From NCBI GenBank assembly GCA_002299125.1, contig DBNU01000097.1, forward strand, positions 1 through 36,196: 36,196 nt of DNA, read 5' to 3'. Below are positions 15,290 to 22,667 of the stretch, in pieces. The notes beneath the pieces are model-generated. The model saw only the letters and a list, made by a program, of their open reading frames with translations. It was not told the origin of the DNA and ran no database searches. Both the position numbers and the translations under genes were made by a program. This stretch comes from Proteobacteria bacterium UBA664. Lineage in GTDB: Bacteria > Pseudomonadota > Gammaproteobacteria > UBA7966. Each line of letters opens with the position of its first letter. Positions within the stretch are counted from its first letter, which is position 1.

Positions 15290-16669
15290 GTGAATGCCGC
15301 TTCGTCGATGGTCCCGTCCCTGTCCACGGCCCCGATGGTAACTACTCCGGAAGTAAGCGAGCGTGTCCAGCAATTGGCAGTGCAGGAAGCTGAGCCAGCC
15401 TTCGCGGATGAGCTGGCGCGGCAGGTGGGGGACGATCCTCCATCGATCGAACCCGGCGGGCGTGAGCTCAATGATGCCTTGCCCGGAAGGATGGGGACGC
15501 CCTCCACACTTCCCCCCCTTTCCCCAGGAGGCATGGGAGTGCCGGCGGACGGCAAGCTGCTGCAGGGGCAGCCGTCTGCGAATGGGGCGGGGGAGACACA
15601 ATTTGCCGAGGCGAACACGCGCTCAGCCGGTGTGACTCTGGCTGGGCTCAAAGGCATCGGCGCGCTCCATTCTGCCGTCGAGATCACTGATAACGGCTTG
15701 GCTGGACTTGCGGAGCGGGAGGAGGGGAGCGATGTGGATGGCGGCGACCTGGCGGGTGATGAGTCTGCCGGCTGGGCAAGTGGCGGCCCCGACCGCGTGT
15801 TGTTCGATTTCCTGGTGAGCGGACTGGCCACGTCGGTCAATCAGGGCGACGAAGCAGGACGCCTCGGCCAGCCTCACTCTGAAGTTGTCACCGGCGAGGC
15901 TCTGGGAACCTCGGCTTGGCATGAGCCTGTGGCCACACGCGACTCACCGGGCAGCCAAGGCCTGCACATCGTGGGTAATGACACGGGACGCGCCCTGTCT
16001 CTGTCCGGGCTTGAGAGCAAGGCCGCAGGCAATGAGGCACTCTCCAGTCCGGTTGAGGGTGGAGCGCTCGGGGCCGGTGCAAGCGCCGATGGCATCGAGT
16101 CGGCAGCCGGCAGTGTGGTCTCGCTGACCGATCTGGCGGAGGCGCATGTGCCGCCGTTTGGAGAGAGATCATCTACGACCGGGCCTTCCTTGCGGATCAC
16201 CGAGCCCGGTACCCAGGCACTGCCATCGGAGTCCCTGGCGCGAGGGATCCTGGCGCCCCTGGTAGGCAGTGGTGCCTGGTTTGAAGAACTCGGTAGCGGC
16301 GTGCGCTGGCAGATCACCGAGGGTCAGGGGGAGGCCACGCTGCGCCTGAACCCTGCAGAGCTCGGCTCGCTTGAGGTTCAAGTGCGTATGACGGAGCGGG
16401 GGGCAGAAGTGCACTTCACGACCCAGCATCCGCAGGCGCGTGAGGCGCTGGAACAGGGGCTTGCCCGCCTGCGCGAAGCGCTCGAACAACAGGGGCTCCT
16501 ACTCGCCGACGCCAGTGTGAGCGGAGGGGGAACGGATCGTGAGCGTCAAGGTGACAGGGCAGAGCCCGGCCTGTCGGCCCCACGGGGGCCGTGGGCCGAT
16601 GAAGAAGCGCTGGATGTCACGCCCGCCCCCATCCTGACCGGACGTGGCCTCATCGATCTCTATGCCTGA
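15290..16669 (+). CDS. fliK: Flagellar hook-length control protein FliK
   Basis: FliK is the secreted ruler that measures the hook and switches the export gate (through FlhB) from rod/hook to filament substrates. The 459-residue product has a long, poorly conserved Gly/Ala/Ser/Pro-rich N-terminal part and the conserved C-terminal core at about 330-435: ATLRLNPAELGSLEVQVRM, then HFTTQHPQAREALEQGLARL cut here to QAREALEQGL, and LREALEQQGLLLADASVS. The start is a GTG at 15290 with ACGAGGA upstream and no better ATG. It has its own sigma-54 promoter, in line with its separation from fliJ by the antisense idh gene. Confidence 0.92.
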   Translation: MNAASSMVPSLSTAPMVTTPEVSERVQQLAVQEAEPAFADELARQVGDDPPSIEPGGRELNDALPGRMGTPSTLPPLSPGGMGVPADGKLLQGQPSANGAGETQFAEANTRSAGVTLAGLKGIGALHSAVEITDNGLAGLAEREEGSDVDGGDLAGDESAGWASGGPDRVLFDFLVSGLATSVNQGDEAGRLGQPHSEVVTGEALGTSAWHEPVATRDSPGSQGLHIVGNDTGRALSLSGLESKAAGNEALSSPVEGGALGAGASADGIESAAGSVVSLTDLAEAHVPPFGERSSTTGPSLRITEPGTQALPSESLARGILAPLVGSGAWFEELGSGVRWQITEGQGEATLRLNPAELGSLEVQVRMTERGAEVHFTTQHPQAREALEQGLARLREALEQQGLLLADASVSGGGTDRERQGDRAEPGLSAPRGPWADEEALDVTPAPILTGRGLIDLYA

Positions 16670-16917
16670 GTCGGGTGTCAGAGCAGCCGCTCACAGGGTG
16701 TGAACGAACGCCACCCCACCGACGTGCCTCGAGGATCCTGGCCAGGCCGCCGCCCGGAAGCTGCCCAGCCCGGCCCGGCATAGCGCCATGCACCGGCGCC
16801 TTGGGTCGCCTACCGGCCCGCGCCCCATCGAGCACCGGCCCGGCCATCCGCTGACCGTGACTCGACATCGCCAGAAAACCGCTGTCGATCCGAAGCAACT
16901 TCGCCGCATGAAGCTGT

Positions 16918-16940
16918 AACCTGCTGACAATAATCAGGTT
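16918..16940. promoter_or_regulatory. Inverted repeat upstream of the fliL promoter
   Basis: AACCTG (16918-16923) and CAGGTT (16935-16940) are exact inverted copies separated by 11 bases, with an inner CTGA-N6-TCAG pair (16924-16937). The site spans about -56 to -34 relative to the predicted fliL transcript start, next to the sigma-54 -24 element. It could be an activator site for FleQ or FleR, but it does not clearly match the FleQ box. Confidence 0.4.
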
Positions 16941-16947
16941 CAATCTT

Positions 16948-16963
16948 TGGCGCAGCCTTTGCT
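16948..16963 (+). promoter_or_regulatory. Sigma-54 promoter for fliL operon
   Basis: TGGCGC-N5-TTGCT, with GG at 16949-16950 and GC at 16961-16962. Both boxes are identical to those of the fliK promoter. Predicted start is near 16974, about 31 bases before the fliL ATG. It should drive fliLMNOPQR-flhB-flhA. Confidence 0.82.
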
Positions 16964-17004
16964 AACAGCCCTGCCGAGTGTGCGAATCACCGGAGGAACG
17001 CCAG

Positions 17005-17676
17005 ATGTCCGAAGCAAACGCCGAAGCGCAAGCCCCCAAGGCGGGGAAGAAGAAGTTGCTCGTCCTCGTCGCCCTCGCGGCTGTTCTGCTGATGGGCGGG
17101 GGTGGTGCCGCCTGGTACCTGTTGCAGGGAGGGGAGCCTGCAGTCGCCGGCGAAGGTGGTCATGCAAAGGCCGGTCACGGATCGGACGAAGAACACGCAG
17201 CCGATGATGCGTCTCATGCGGCGGGAGACGACGAAGACATCGACGGACATGCCCACTCTGAGGATGCAGAGTTCACTGAGGAAGAAGGTGAGGAGCACGG
17301 CGGGGGTGGTGGAGGTGGTCATGGCAAGGAGGCTGCCGCGGTACCAGGTGCGAACTACCTTGCCCTCGATCCACCGTTCGTCGTCAATTTCGCCACGCAA
17401 CCGGGCGTGAAGCCGAGGGCGCGCTTCCTCAAAATCGAGGTGCAATGCCTGACCAAGACGCCGGGGCTTCTGGAGACAGTACGCGCCCATTCACCGATGT
17501 TGCGAAACCGACTGATCATGCTGTTCAGCGGTCAGCAATACGAGGATCTCACGACCCCTGCCGGTATCGAGACATTGCGCCTCGCGGCCCTCGAGGAGGT
17601 GCGCAAGGCAATGAAGGAAGTCACCGGGAAGAAGACCGTCAAAGATCTCTTCTTCACCAGCTTCGTGATGCAGTAG
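17005..17676 (+). CDS. fliL: Flagellar basal-body protein FliL with His-rich insertion
   Basis: FliL surrounds the stator units and supports their function. The 223-residue product has a short cytoplasmic N-terminus with KAGKKK, one membrane helix (about 18-40, including a GGGG), and a periplasmic domain (about 115-223: YLALDPPFVVNF, LKIEVQCLTKTP, LRNRLIMLFSGQ, VKDLFFTSFVMQ) typical of FliL. Between them residues 51-108 form an unusual linker of Gly, Asp, Glu and eight His, making the protein longer than the usual 150-180 residues. The ATG at 17005 has CGGAGG at 16991-16996 and is the first gene after a strong sigma-54 promoter. Confidence 0.93.
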   Translation: MSEANAEAQAPKAGKKKLLVLVALAAVLLMGGGGAAWYLLQGGEPAVAGEGGHAKAGHGSDEEHAADDASHAAGDDEDIDGHAHSEDAEFTEEEGEEHGGGGGGGHGKEAAAVPGANYLALDPPFVVNFATQPGVKPRARFLKIEVQCLTKTPGLLETVRAHSPMLRNRLIMLFSGQQYEDLTTPAGIETLRLAALEEVRKAMKEVTGKKTVKDLFFTSFVMQ

Positions 17677-17728
17677 ACCAGGGCACAGAGCGACCTGAGT
17701 TCACGCAGGGCACGGAGCACGCACGCGC

Positions 17729-18775
17729 ATGGCTGCCAGTGACATCCTCTCGCAAGACGAAATCGACGCCCTGCTGAACGGCGTTGATAGTGGTGCGGTC
17801 GACACAACGGCAGCACCGGTGCCGGGATCGGCCAAGAGCTATGACTTCACCAGTCAGGACCGGATCGTCCGCGGACGCTTGCCGACCCTGGAGATGATCA
17901 ACGAACGCTTCGCGCGCAATTTCCGTGTGAGCATCTTCAATATGTTGCGTCGATCGCCAGTGGTGGCCGTCGAGGGCGTCGAGATGCTCAAGTTCTCGGA
18001 GTACATTCACAGCCTTTTCATGCCCTCGAATCTCAATATGGTCAAGGTGCGGCCCCTGCGTGGAACCGCCCTCATCGTGATGAGCCCGAAGCTGGTTTAC
18101 TCACTGGTGGAGAACTTTTTCGGCGGTGATGGGCGTTTCCACACCAAAATCGAAGGTCGGGACTTCACGGCGACCGAGATGCGGCTGGTACAGAAGGTTC
18201 TGGAGGCGATGTTCGCTGATCTGCAGCGGGCCTGGGAGCCGGTGTATCCGCTGACCTTCGAATTCGTCGGCTCGGAGGTGAACCCGCACTTCGCCAATAT
18301 TGTCAGCCCGAATGAAGTGGTAGCGGTATCCACTCTGCATGTGGAGCTCGAGGGTGGCGCTGGCGATCTGCAGGTCGTACTGCCCTACTCGATGATTGAG
18401 CCTATCCGTGAGCTGCTGGACACGGGCGTTCAAAGTGATGCCTCAGACCACGATGAGCGGTGGATCAATTCAGTGCGTGAGGATGTGAAGTCCGCAACGG
18501 TCCGCATCGACGTGCGCTTCCTGCAGATGCCGATACTTCTGCGCAAGGTGCAGGAGTTTCAGGTTGGAGACATCCTGCCCATTGAACTTCCAGACCAGGT
18601 AACGGCGCGAGTTCAGGGTGTCCCCGTGTTCTGCGGACAGTACGGTATCCATCGAGGCAAGCAGTCAGTGCGAATAGAACAAATGTTCCACACTCAGCCG
18701 CCAGCGACGAGCACCATGCCGCGGAGGAACAAGTTGAGGAACGAGGAACCCTCTGAGGAGACCATCCATGACTGA
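17729..18775 (+). CDS. fliM: Flagellar motor switch protein FliM
   Basis: FliM forms the C-ring wall and binds phosphorylated CheY to reverse rotation. The 348-residue product begins with the CheY-binding peptide ILSQDEIDALLNG (residues 6-18), followed by a linker and the CheC-like middle domain (LRGTALIVMSPKLVYSLVENFFGG, shown only by its end VENFFGGDG), and a C-terminal SpoA domain (DILPIELPDQVTARVQGVPV cut here to DILPIELPDQ). Length is normal. The ribosome site is weak (GGAG 13 bases upstream). The stop lies 8 bases inside fliN. Confidence 0.96.
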   Translation: MAASDILSQDEIDALLNGVDSGAVDTTAAPVPGSAKSYDFTSQDRIVRGRLPTLEMINERFARNFRVSIFNMLRRSPVVAVEGVEMLKFSEYIHSLFMPSNLNMVKVRPLRGTALIVMSPKLVYSLVENFFGGDGRFHTKIEGRDFTATEMRLVQKVLEAMFADLQRAWEPVYPLTFEFVGSEVNPHFANIVSPNEVVAVSTLHVELEGGAGDLQVVLPYSMIEPIRELLDTGVQSDASDHDERWINSVREDVKSATVRIDVRFLQMPILLRKVQEFQVGDILPIELPDQVTARVQGVPVFCGQYGIHRGKQSVRIEQMFHTQPPATSTMPRRNKLRNEEPSEETIHD

Positions 18776-19160
18776 CAACGCGGAAGACGATTGGGCCGCC
18801 GCTCTGGCCGAGCAGGCCGCCGAGGACTCTGACAGCGCAAGCTACGCATCCGCGCCTGTAGCCGATCTGGCGAACGACAAGCCGGATCTTCAGCCCGGAA
18901 CCGCTTCCCTTGAGAACATTCTGGACATCCCGGTACAGCTTTCAGTGGAAATTGGCACTGCAAGAATTGCCATTCGTAACCTGCTCCAGCTCAATCAGGG
19001 CTCGGTGGTCGAGCTCGATCGCCTTGCCGGTGAGCCCCTCGACGTGCTGGTGAATGGGACCCTGGTGGCACATGGCGAGGTCGTGGTGGTCAATGAGAAA
19101 TTTGGCATCCGACTTACCGATGTGGTGAGCGCGCAGGAAAGAGTCAAGCGCCTGCAATGA
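18768..19160 (+). CDS. fliN: Flagellar motor switch protein FliN
   Basis: FliN forms the lower C-ring with FliM and receives the FliH-FliI complex. The 130-residue product has an acidic, variable N-terminus (about 1-50) and a C-terminal SpoA domain: NILDIPVQLSVEIGTARIAI, LLQLNQGSVVELDRLAGEPLDVLVNG (both shown only in part by LNQGSVVELD), and GIRLTDVVSAQERVKRL. The ATG at 18768 overlaps fliM by 8 bases and the stop overlaps fliO (ATGA). Ordinary length and composition. Confidence 0.95.
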   Translation: MTDNAEDDWAAALAEQAAEDSDSASYASAPVADLANDKPDLQPGTASLENILDIPVQLSVEIGTARIAIRNLLQLNQGSVVELDRLAGEPLDVLVNGTLVAHGEVVVVNEKFGIRLTDVVSAQERVKRLQ

Positions 19161-19600
19161 ACACGTCATTACTGGCAGCCGTGGCGGCAAGCCCGATCCC
19201 AGCTGGCCCATCGCTGCTGGGGCCCGATCGCCTCATCGGCATGAGCGGGGCGCTGCTACTCGTGCTCGCCCTGGTGGTCATGCTGGCCTGGATCGCAAAG
19301 AGACTGGGTGCCGTACGCAATGTACTTGGCCGGTCAATCAAGATACGTGAAGTTTTGGCAATCGGTGCCCGAGAGAGGATCTTGCTGGTGGACTGCGAAG
19401 GCCAGCGTTTGCTGATTGCCAGCAGCCCCGCTGGGATTGTGCGTCTGCACGCATTCGACTCGACCTCTGCGGCGGAAGACCTTGAGACGCCCCCTCTGGC
19501 CACGGCCAGTTCCGTCTTTGCATCGATCCTGCGTCCGCAGGTCGGCACCGCGCATGCCGTCACGCCTGATGCGCGCGCGAAGGAGGCCGACCGGCAATGA
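19157..19600 (+). CDS. fliO: Flagellar export protein FliO
   Basis: FliO is a small membrane protein that helps FliP assemble into the export gate. The 147-residue product has one clear membrane helix (about 30-50: LLLVLALVVMLAWIAKRLGA) followed by a cytoplasmic domain with the family pattern IKIREVLAIGARERILLVDCEGQRLLI (seen as RERILLVDCEG), and a polar tail. It is embedded by four-base overlaps between fliN and fliP, which supports the call even though FliO conservation is low. Confidence 0.9.
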   Translation: MNTSLLAAVAASPIPAGPSLLGPDRLIGMSGALLLVLALVVMLAWIAKRLGAVRNVLGRSIKIREVLAIGARERILLVDCEGQRLLIASSPAGIVRLHAFDSTSAAEDLETPPLATASSVFASILRPQVGTAHAVTPDARAKEADRQ

Positions 19601-20379
19601 GATCCCAAGCGCAGATTCCGATGTCCGTCATGCTGCTGGGGGTGGGCATAGCAGCGCTGGTTGGCGGGGACCTTGCGTCGGCAACGACGATTGCCCCCAT
19701 CCCGGGGATCCCAGCACTCAGTGTGACGACTGAGTCAGACGGAAAGCAGACCTGGTCGGTCTCACTGCAGATCCTGGCAGCCATGACAGCCTTGACGCTG
19801 ATCCCGGCAGCCCTGCTGACGATGACTGCATTCACCCGGATCATCATCGTGCTTGCGATTCTGCGCCAGGCACTGGGGACCGCGCAGACGCCATCAGCGC
19901 AGGTTCTGCTCGGACTCGCGCTCTTCATGACGTTCTTCGTCATGGGACCAGTTTTTGATCGCATCAATGGCGACGCGCTCGAGCCATGGCTTGCGGGTGA
20001 GATTGAGGCACCGGCTGCGATGAGCCGAGCGGCCCCTCCGCTAAGGGATTTCATGCTTGCGCAGACGCGAGAGGCCGATCTTGCACTCTTCGCGGATCTC
20101 TCTGGGACCGACACACCACTCGATCTGCAGGAGATCCCATTCAAGGTCCTGGTGCCGTCGTTCTTGACCAGTGAACTGAAGACGGCTTTCCAGATCGGCT
20201 TCCTGATCTTTATCCCATTTCTGATTATCGATCTGGTCGTGGCGAGCGTTCTTATGTCGATGGGCATGATGATGCTGTCGCCGCTCATCATCTCAGCCCC
20301 ATTCAAGCTGATGTTGTTCGTCCTGGTGGACGGCTGGGCCCTGGTGGTGGGCACCTTGGCTGGAAGCTTCGAGGTCTGA
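19597..20379 (+). CDS. fliP: Flagellar export gate protein FliP
   Basis: FliP is the main pore subunit of the FliPQR export gate. The 260-residue product has an N-terminal signal-like hydrophobic segment (about 8-29) followed by a polar periplasmic stretch, then membrane helices starting with SLQILAAMTALTLIPAALL. FliP signatures visible are MTAFTRIIIVLAILRQALG, QTPSAQVLLGLALFMTFFVM (shown by its start), LVPSFLTSELKTAFQIGFL and a C-terminal MMMLSPLIISAPFKLMLFVL. The ATG overlaps the fliO stop (ATGA). Confidence 0.96.
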   Translation: MRSQAQIPMSVMLLGVGIAALVGGDLASATTIAPIPGIPALSVTTESDGKQTWSVSLQILAAMTALTLIPAALLTMTAFTRIIIVLAILRQALGTAQTPSAQVLLGLALFMTFFVMGPVFDRINGDALEPWLAGEIEAPAAMSRAAPPLRDFMLAQTREADLALFADLSGTDTPLDLQEIPFKVLVPSFLTSELKTAFQIGFLIFIPFLIIDLVVASVLMSMGMMMLSPLIISAPFKLMLFVLVDGWALVVGTLAGSFEV

Positions 20380-20386
20380 GAGAGAC

Positions 20387-20656
20387 ATGTCTCCTGAGGC
20401 AGTAATCGAGATCGGCCAGCGCGCACTCGAGCTGACGACTGTGCTGATGATTGTACTGCTGACGCCAGCCCTGATCGTCGGTGTGCTTATCAGCGTCGTT
20501 CAAGCAGCTACGCAGGTCAACGAATCAACCCTGAGCTTCCTGCCAAAGATGCTCATCACGATGGCTGTTCTCGTGATGGCGGGCCCATGGATGCTCACCA
20601 TCCTGACGGACTACATGCGTGGATTGCTACTGGGCATCCCCGAGCTAATCGGCTGA
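20387..20656 (+). CDS. fliQ: Flagellar export gate protein FliQ
   Basis: FliQ is the small two-helix subunit that wraps the FliP/FliR pore. The product has the standard length of 89 residues, with membrane helices at about 16-38 and 50-72 and the family motifs VGVLISVVQAATQVNESTLSF (core VVQAATQVNE) and LPKMLI. It starts 7 bases after the fliP stop. Confidence 0.95.
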   Translation: MSPEAVIEIGQRALELTTVLMIVLLTPALIVGVLISVVQAATQVNESTLSFLPKMLITMAVLVMAGPWMLTILTDYMRGLLLGIPELIG

Positions 20657-20718
20657 TCCACCTGCGTCGTGTCGTCCGGTGCGGTTGCGACGGCCTAATG
20701 CAATTCAGGAAGCGCACG

Positions 20719-21486
20719 ATGGACGCAGGGGAACTGACCACATGGTGGATCGTCTTCTTCTACCCGTTCTGCCGGGTTTCTGCGCTCATCGCGGCATCCC
20801 CAATCATCGGCACACGTGCCGTGTCTGCACGAATCCGCATCGTGCTCGCCCTTGCAATCGCCATTGTCATCAGCCCGGCAAGCGCCGATGGACAGCAGCT
20901 TCCGCTGCCGTGGACCCCAGAGGGGAGTCTTGCCACTGCCGCTGAGGTCATGACGGGCCTGGCCATCGGCCTTTGCCTGCGCGTCGTGTTCATGGCGCTC
21001 GAGATAGCGGGTAGCCTCATCGCCCAACTCATGGGGCTCTCGTTTTCTGCCATGGTCGATCCCGCGAGTGGCGCCGAAGTGCCGGTGATCGGGCAGCTCA
21101 ATACCGTTCTGGCAAGCCTTCTGTATCTCTCGCTCGACGGGCACTTGGTGCTCTTTCGCGTCCTTGGCGACAGCTTCCAGGCGCTGCCAGCGGGGCGTGG
21201 GGCGTTTGCACAAGTAGAGCCCGGCGCGATGCTGGCGATGCTCGATGGGGTGTTCACTGCCGGGGTGATCATGGCCCTGCCGATATCCTGCGCATTGCTC
21301 ATCGTCAACCTTGGCTTCGGAGTGCTGTCGAGAGTCGCGCCGCAGATGAACATCTTCGCCGTCGGCTTGCCGATCTCCGCGCTCTTTGGCATCGGACTGA
21401 TGCTGTTCGGAACGGCGGATCTCCTGCGGGAACTGCCGGCGCTATTCGAACAGGGATTCGCGACGGCAAGGTCCTTGCTGGGGTGA
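20719..21486 (+). CDS. fliR: Flagellar export gate protein FliR
   Basis: FliR is the single-copy gate subunit that completes the FliP5-FliR1 helix. From the ATG at 20719 (AGGAAG just upstream) the product is 255 residues, the usual size, starting MDAGELTTWW. In-frame starts at 20698 and 20587 would add Arg/His/Cys-rich residues and overlap fliQ. Several membrane helices are visible, with RVSALIAASPIIGTRAV, GLAIGLCLRVVFMALEIAGSL (core LCLRVVFMALE) and a C-terminal MNIFAVGLPISALFGIGLML typical of FliR. Confidence 0.94.
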   Translation: MDAGELTTWWIVFFYPFCRVSALIAASPIIGTRAVSARIRIVLALAIAIVISPASADGQQLPLPWTPEGSLATAAEVMTGLAIGLCLRVVFMALEIAGSLIAQLMGLSFSAMVDPASGAEVPVIGQLNTVLASLLYLSLDGHLVLFRVLGDSFQALPAGRGAFAQVEPGAMLAMLDGVFTAGVIMALPISCALLIVNLGFGVLSRVAPQMNIFAVGLPISALFGIGLMLFGTADLLRELPALFEQGFATARSLLG

Positions 21487-21524
21487 TCCTCAGGCATTCC
21501 CTGGTATCGGAAATCTGACGCACG

Positions 21525-22667
21525 ATGAGCGCCGGTAACGACAGCGGGCAGGAAAAGACACACGACGCGACGCCCAAGCGCCTTGAGGATGCGCGTCGCG
21601 AAGGGCAGGTGTTGCAGTCAAGGGAGCTCACCAGCTTCCTCGTCATGACCCTTCCAAGCACCGCGCTTCTGGTCTTCGGACCCTACCTCGTGGCAGGGCT
21701 CGGACGCTGCATGGAGGCGGGACTCCGCGTATCGCCAGCGATAATTCACGGTGATCAGTCCCTGGGACAGCATCTGTATACGGTCTTGAGCCCATTGGCA
21801 GGCCTTCTCATTGTGATGCTGCTCGGGGTAGTGGGTGGCATCGCGTCTTCATGCTTGCTCAGCGGCATGCTTTTCAATCCATCTCTTGCCGGATTCCGCT
21901 TCAATCGCCTCGACCCGATTGCTGGACTTGGCAGGATGTTCGGCCCAACGGCGCTGATGGAATTGGTCAAAAGCTTCATCAAGGCGGTCTGGCTGCTTGC
22001 GGTCCTTGGAACTGTTCTATGGTGGGATTTCGCGGGGATCCTGGCGATTTCACATCTTGATAGACCGGCGGCACTTGCCCAGACGGCGCTGTTGGTCGCC
22101 TACGGCCTCCTGATCATGTCGCTCGCGACTGCATTGATCGCATTGATCGATGTCCCTTGGCAGATTTGGGACCATGGCAAGAAGTTGCGGATGTCGCTCC
22201 AGGAAGTACGCGATGAAATGAAGGAGACGGACGGCAGGCCGGAAGTCAAGGCCCGTCTGCGGCAGATCGCGCAGGAGCTTTCACGACGTCGCATGATGGA
22301 GGACGTGAAAACCGCAGACGTGGTCGTAACCAATCCAACTCACTATTCGGTTGCAATCCGCTATTCCCCTGAGCGCGCTGGCGCGCCACTTGTGGTCGCC
22401 AAGGGCCGGGATGAGGTGGCCCTGCGGATCCGCGAGGTGGCAGCCGAGGCGCGCGTGCCTCTGCTGGAGCAGCCACCGCTCGCCCGCGCGCTCTACTTCC
22501 ATACAGCAATAGGTGAGGAGATACCCGCAGCGCTCTATGGTGCTGTGGCGCAGGTTCTCGCATTCATTTTCCGCCTGCGTGCACGTGGCTCGAGTGCAGC
22601 AGTCGGCAGTGCGCTCGCAACGATAGCGGTGCCTGAGGGAATGGATCGCCGGGAGGAAGTGCAATGA
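21525..22667 (+). CDS. flhB: Flagellar export specificity switch protein FlhB
   Basis: FlhB controls substrate switching in the flagellar type III system. The 380-residue product starts with the family N-terminus (EKTHDATPKRLEDARREGQV), has four membrane helices (about 35-60, 88-112, 145-170 and 185-210), the linker DPIAGLGRMFG, and a cytoplasmic domain with the self-cleavage site N-P-T-H (Asn270-Pro271). The region after the cleavage site (YSVAIRY; APLVVAKG; PLARALY) is intact. The C-terminus is about 25 residues past the core. The stop overlaps flhA (ATGA). Confidence 0.97.
   Translation: MSAGNDSGQEKTHDATPKRLEDARREGQVLQSRELTSFLVMTLPSTALLVFGPYLVAGLGRCMEAGLRVSPAIIHGDQSLGQHLYTVLSPLAGLLIVMLLGVVGGIASSCLLSGMLFNPSLAGFRFNRLDPIAGLGRMFGPTALMELVKSFIKAVWLLAVLGTVLWWDFAGILAISHLDRPAALAQTALLVAYGLLIMSLATALIALIDVPWQIWDHGKKLRMSLQEVRDEMKETDGRPEVKARLRQIAQELSRRRMMEDVKTADVVVTNPTHYSVAIRYSPERAGAPLVVAKGRDEVALRIREVAAEARVPLLEQPPLARALYFHTAIGEEIPAALYGAVAQVLAFIFRLRARGSSAAVGSALATIAVPEGMDRREEVQ

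Larger units (their letters stand above)
16670..17004. other. 335-base intergenic region between fliK and fliL
   Basis: The last 90 bases contain an inverted repeat (16918-16940), a sigma-54 promoter (16948-16963) and the fliL ribosome site (CGGAGG, 16991-16996). The first 240 bases are unexplained: C-rich on the + strand, with repeated CCGGCCCG-type words (for example near 16770, 16815 and 16840). Open frames on both strands there lack ribosome sites and any recognisable family, so I do not call a gene. A small TCACA-GGG-TGTGA hairpin (16691-16703) just after fliK lacks a U-run. Confidence 0.6.

Noticed and set aside
16691..16930. Open frames in the fliK-fliL gap (minus strand 79 and 97 codons, plus strand about 44 codons from the ATG near 16789) as small genes
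   Set aside because: No ribosome sites, no recognisable family and composition that follows the C-rich DNA; kept only as an unexplained segment.
19560..20426. 288-codon open frame on the minus strand opposite fliP
   Set aside because: Ser/Arg/Met-rich antisense of a membrane protein gene; a common artefact.
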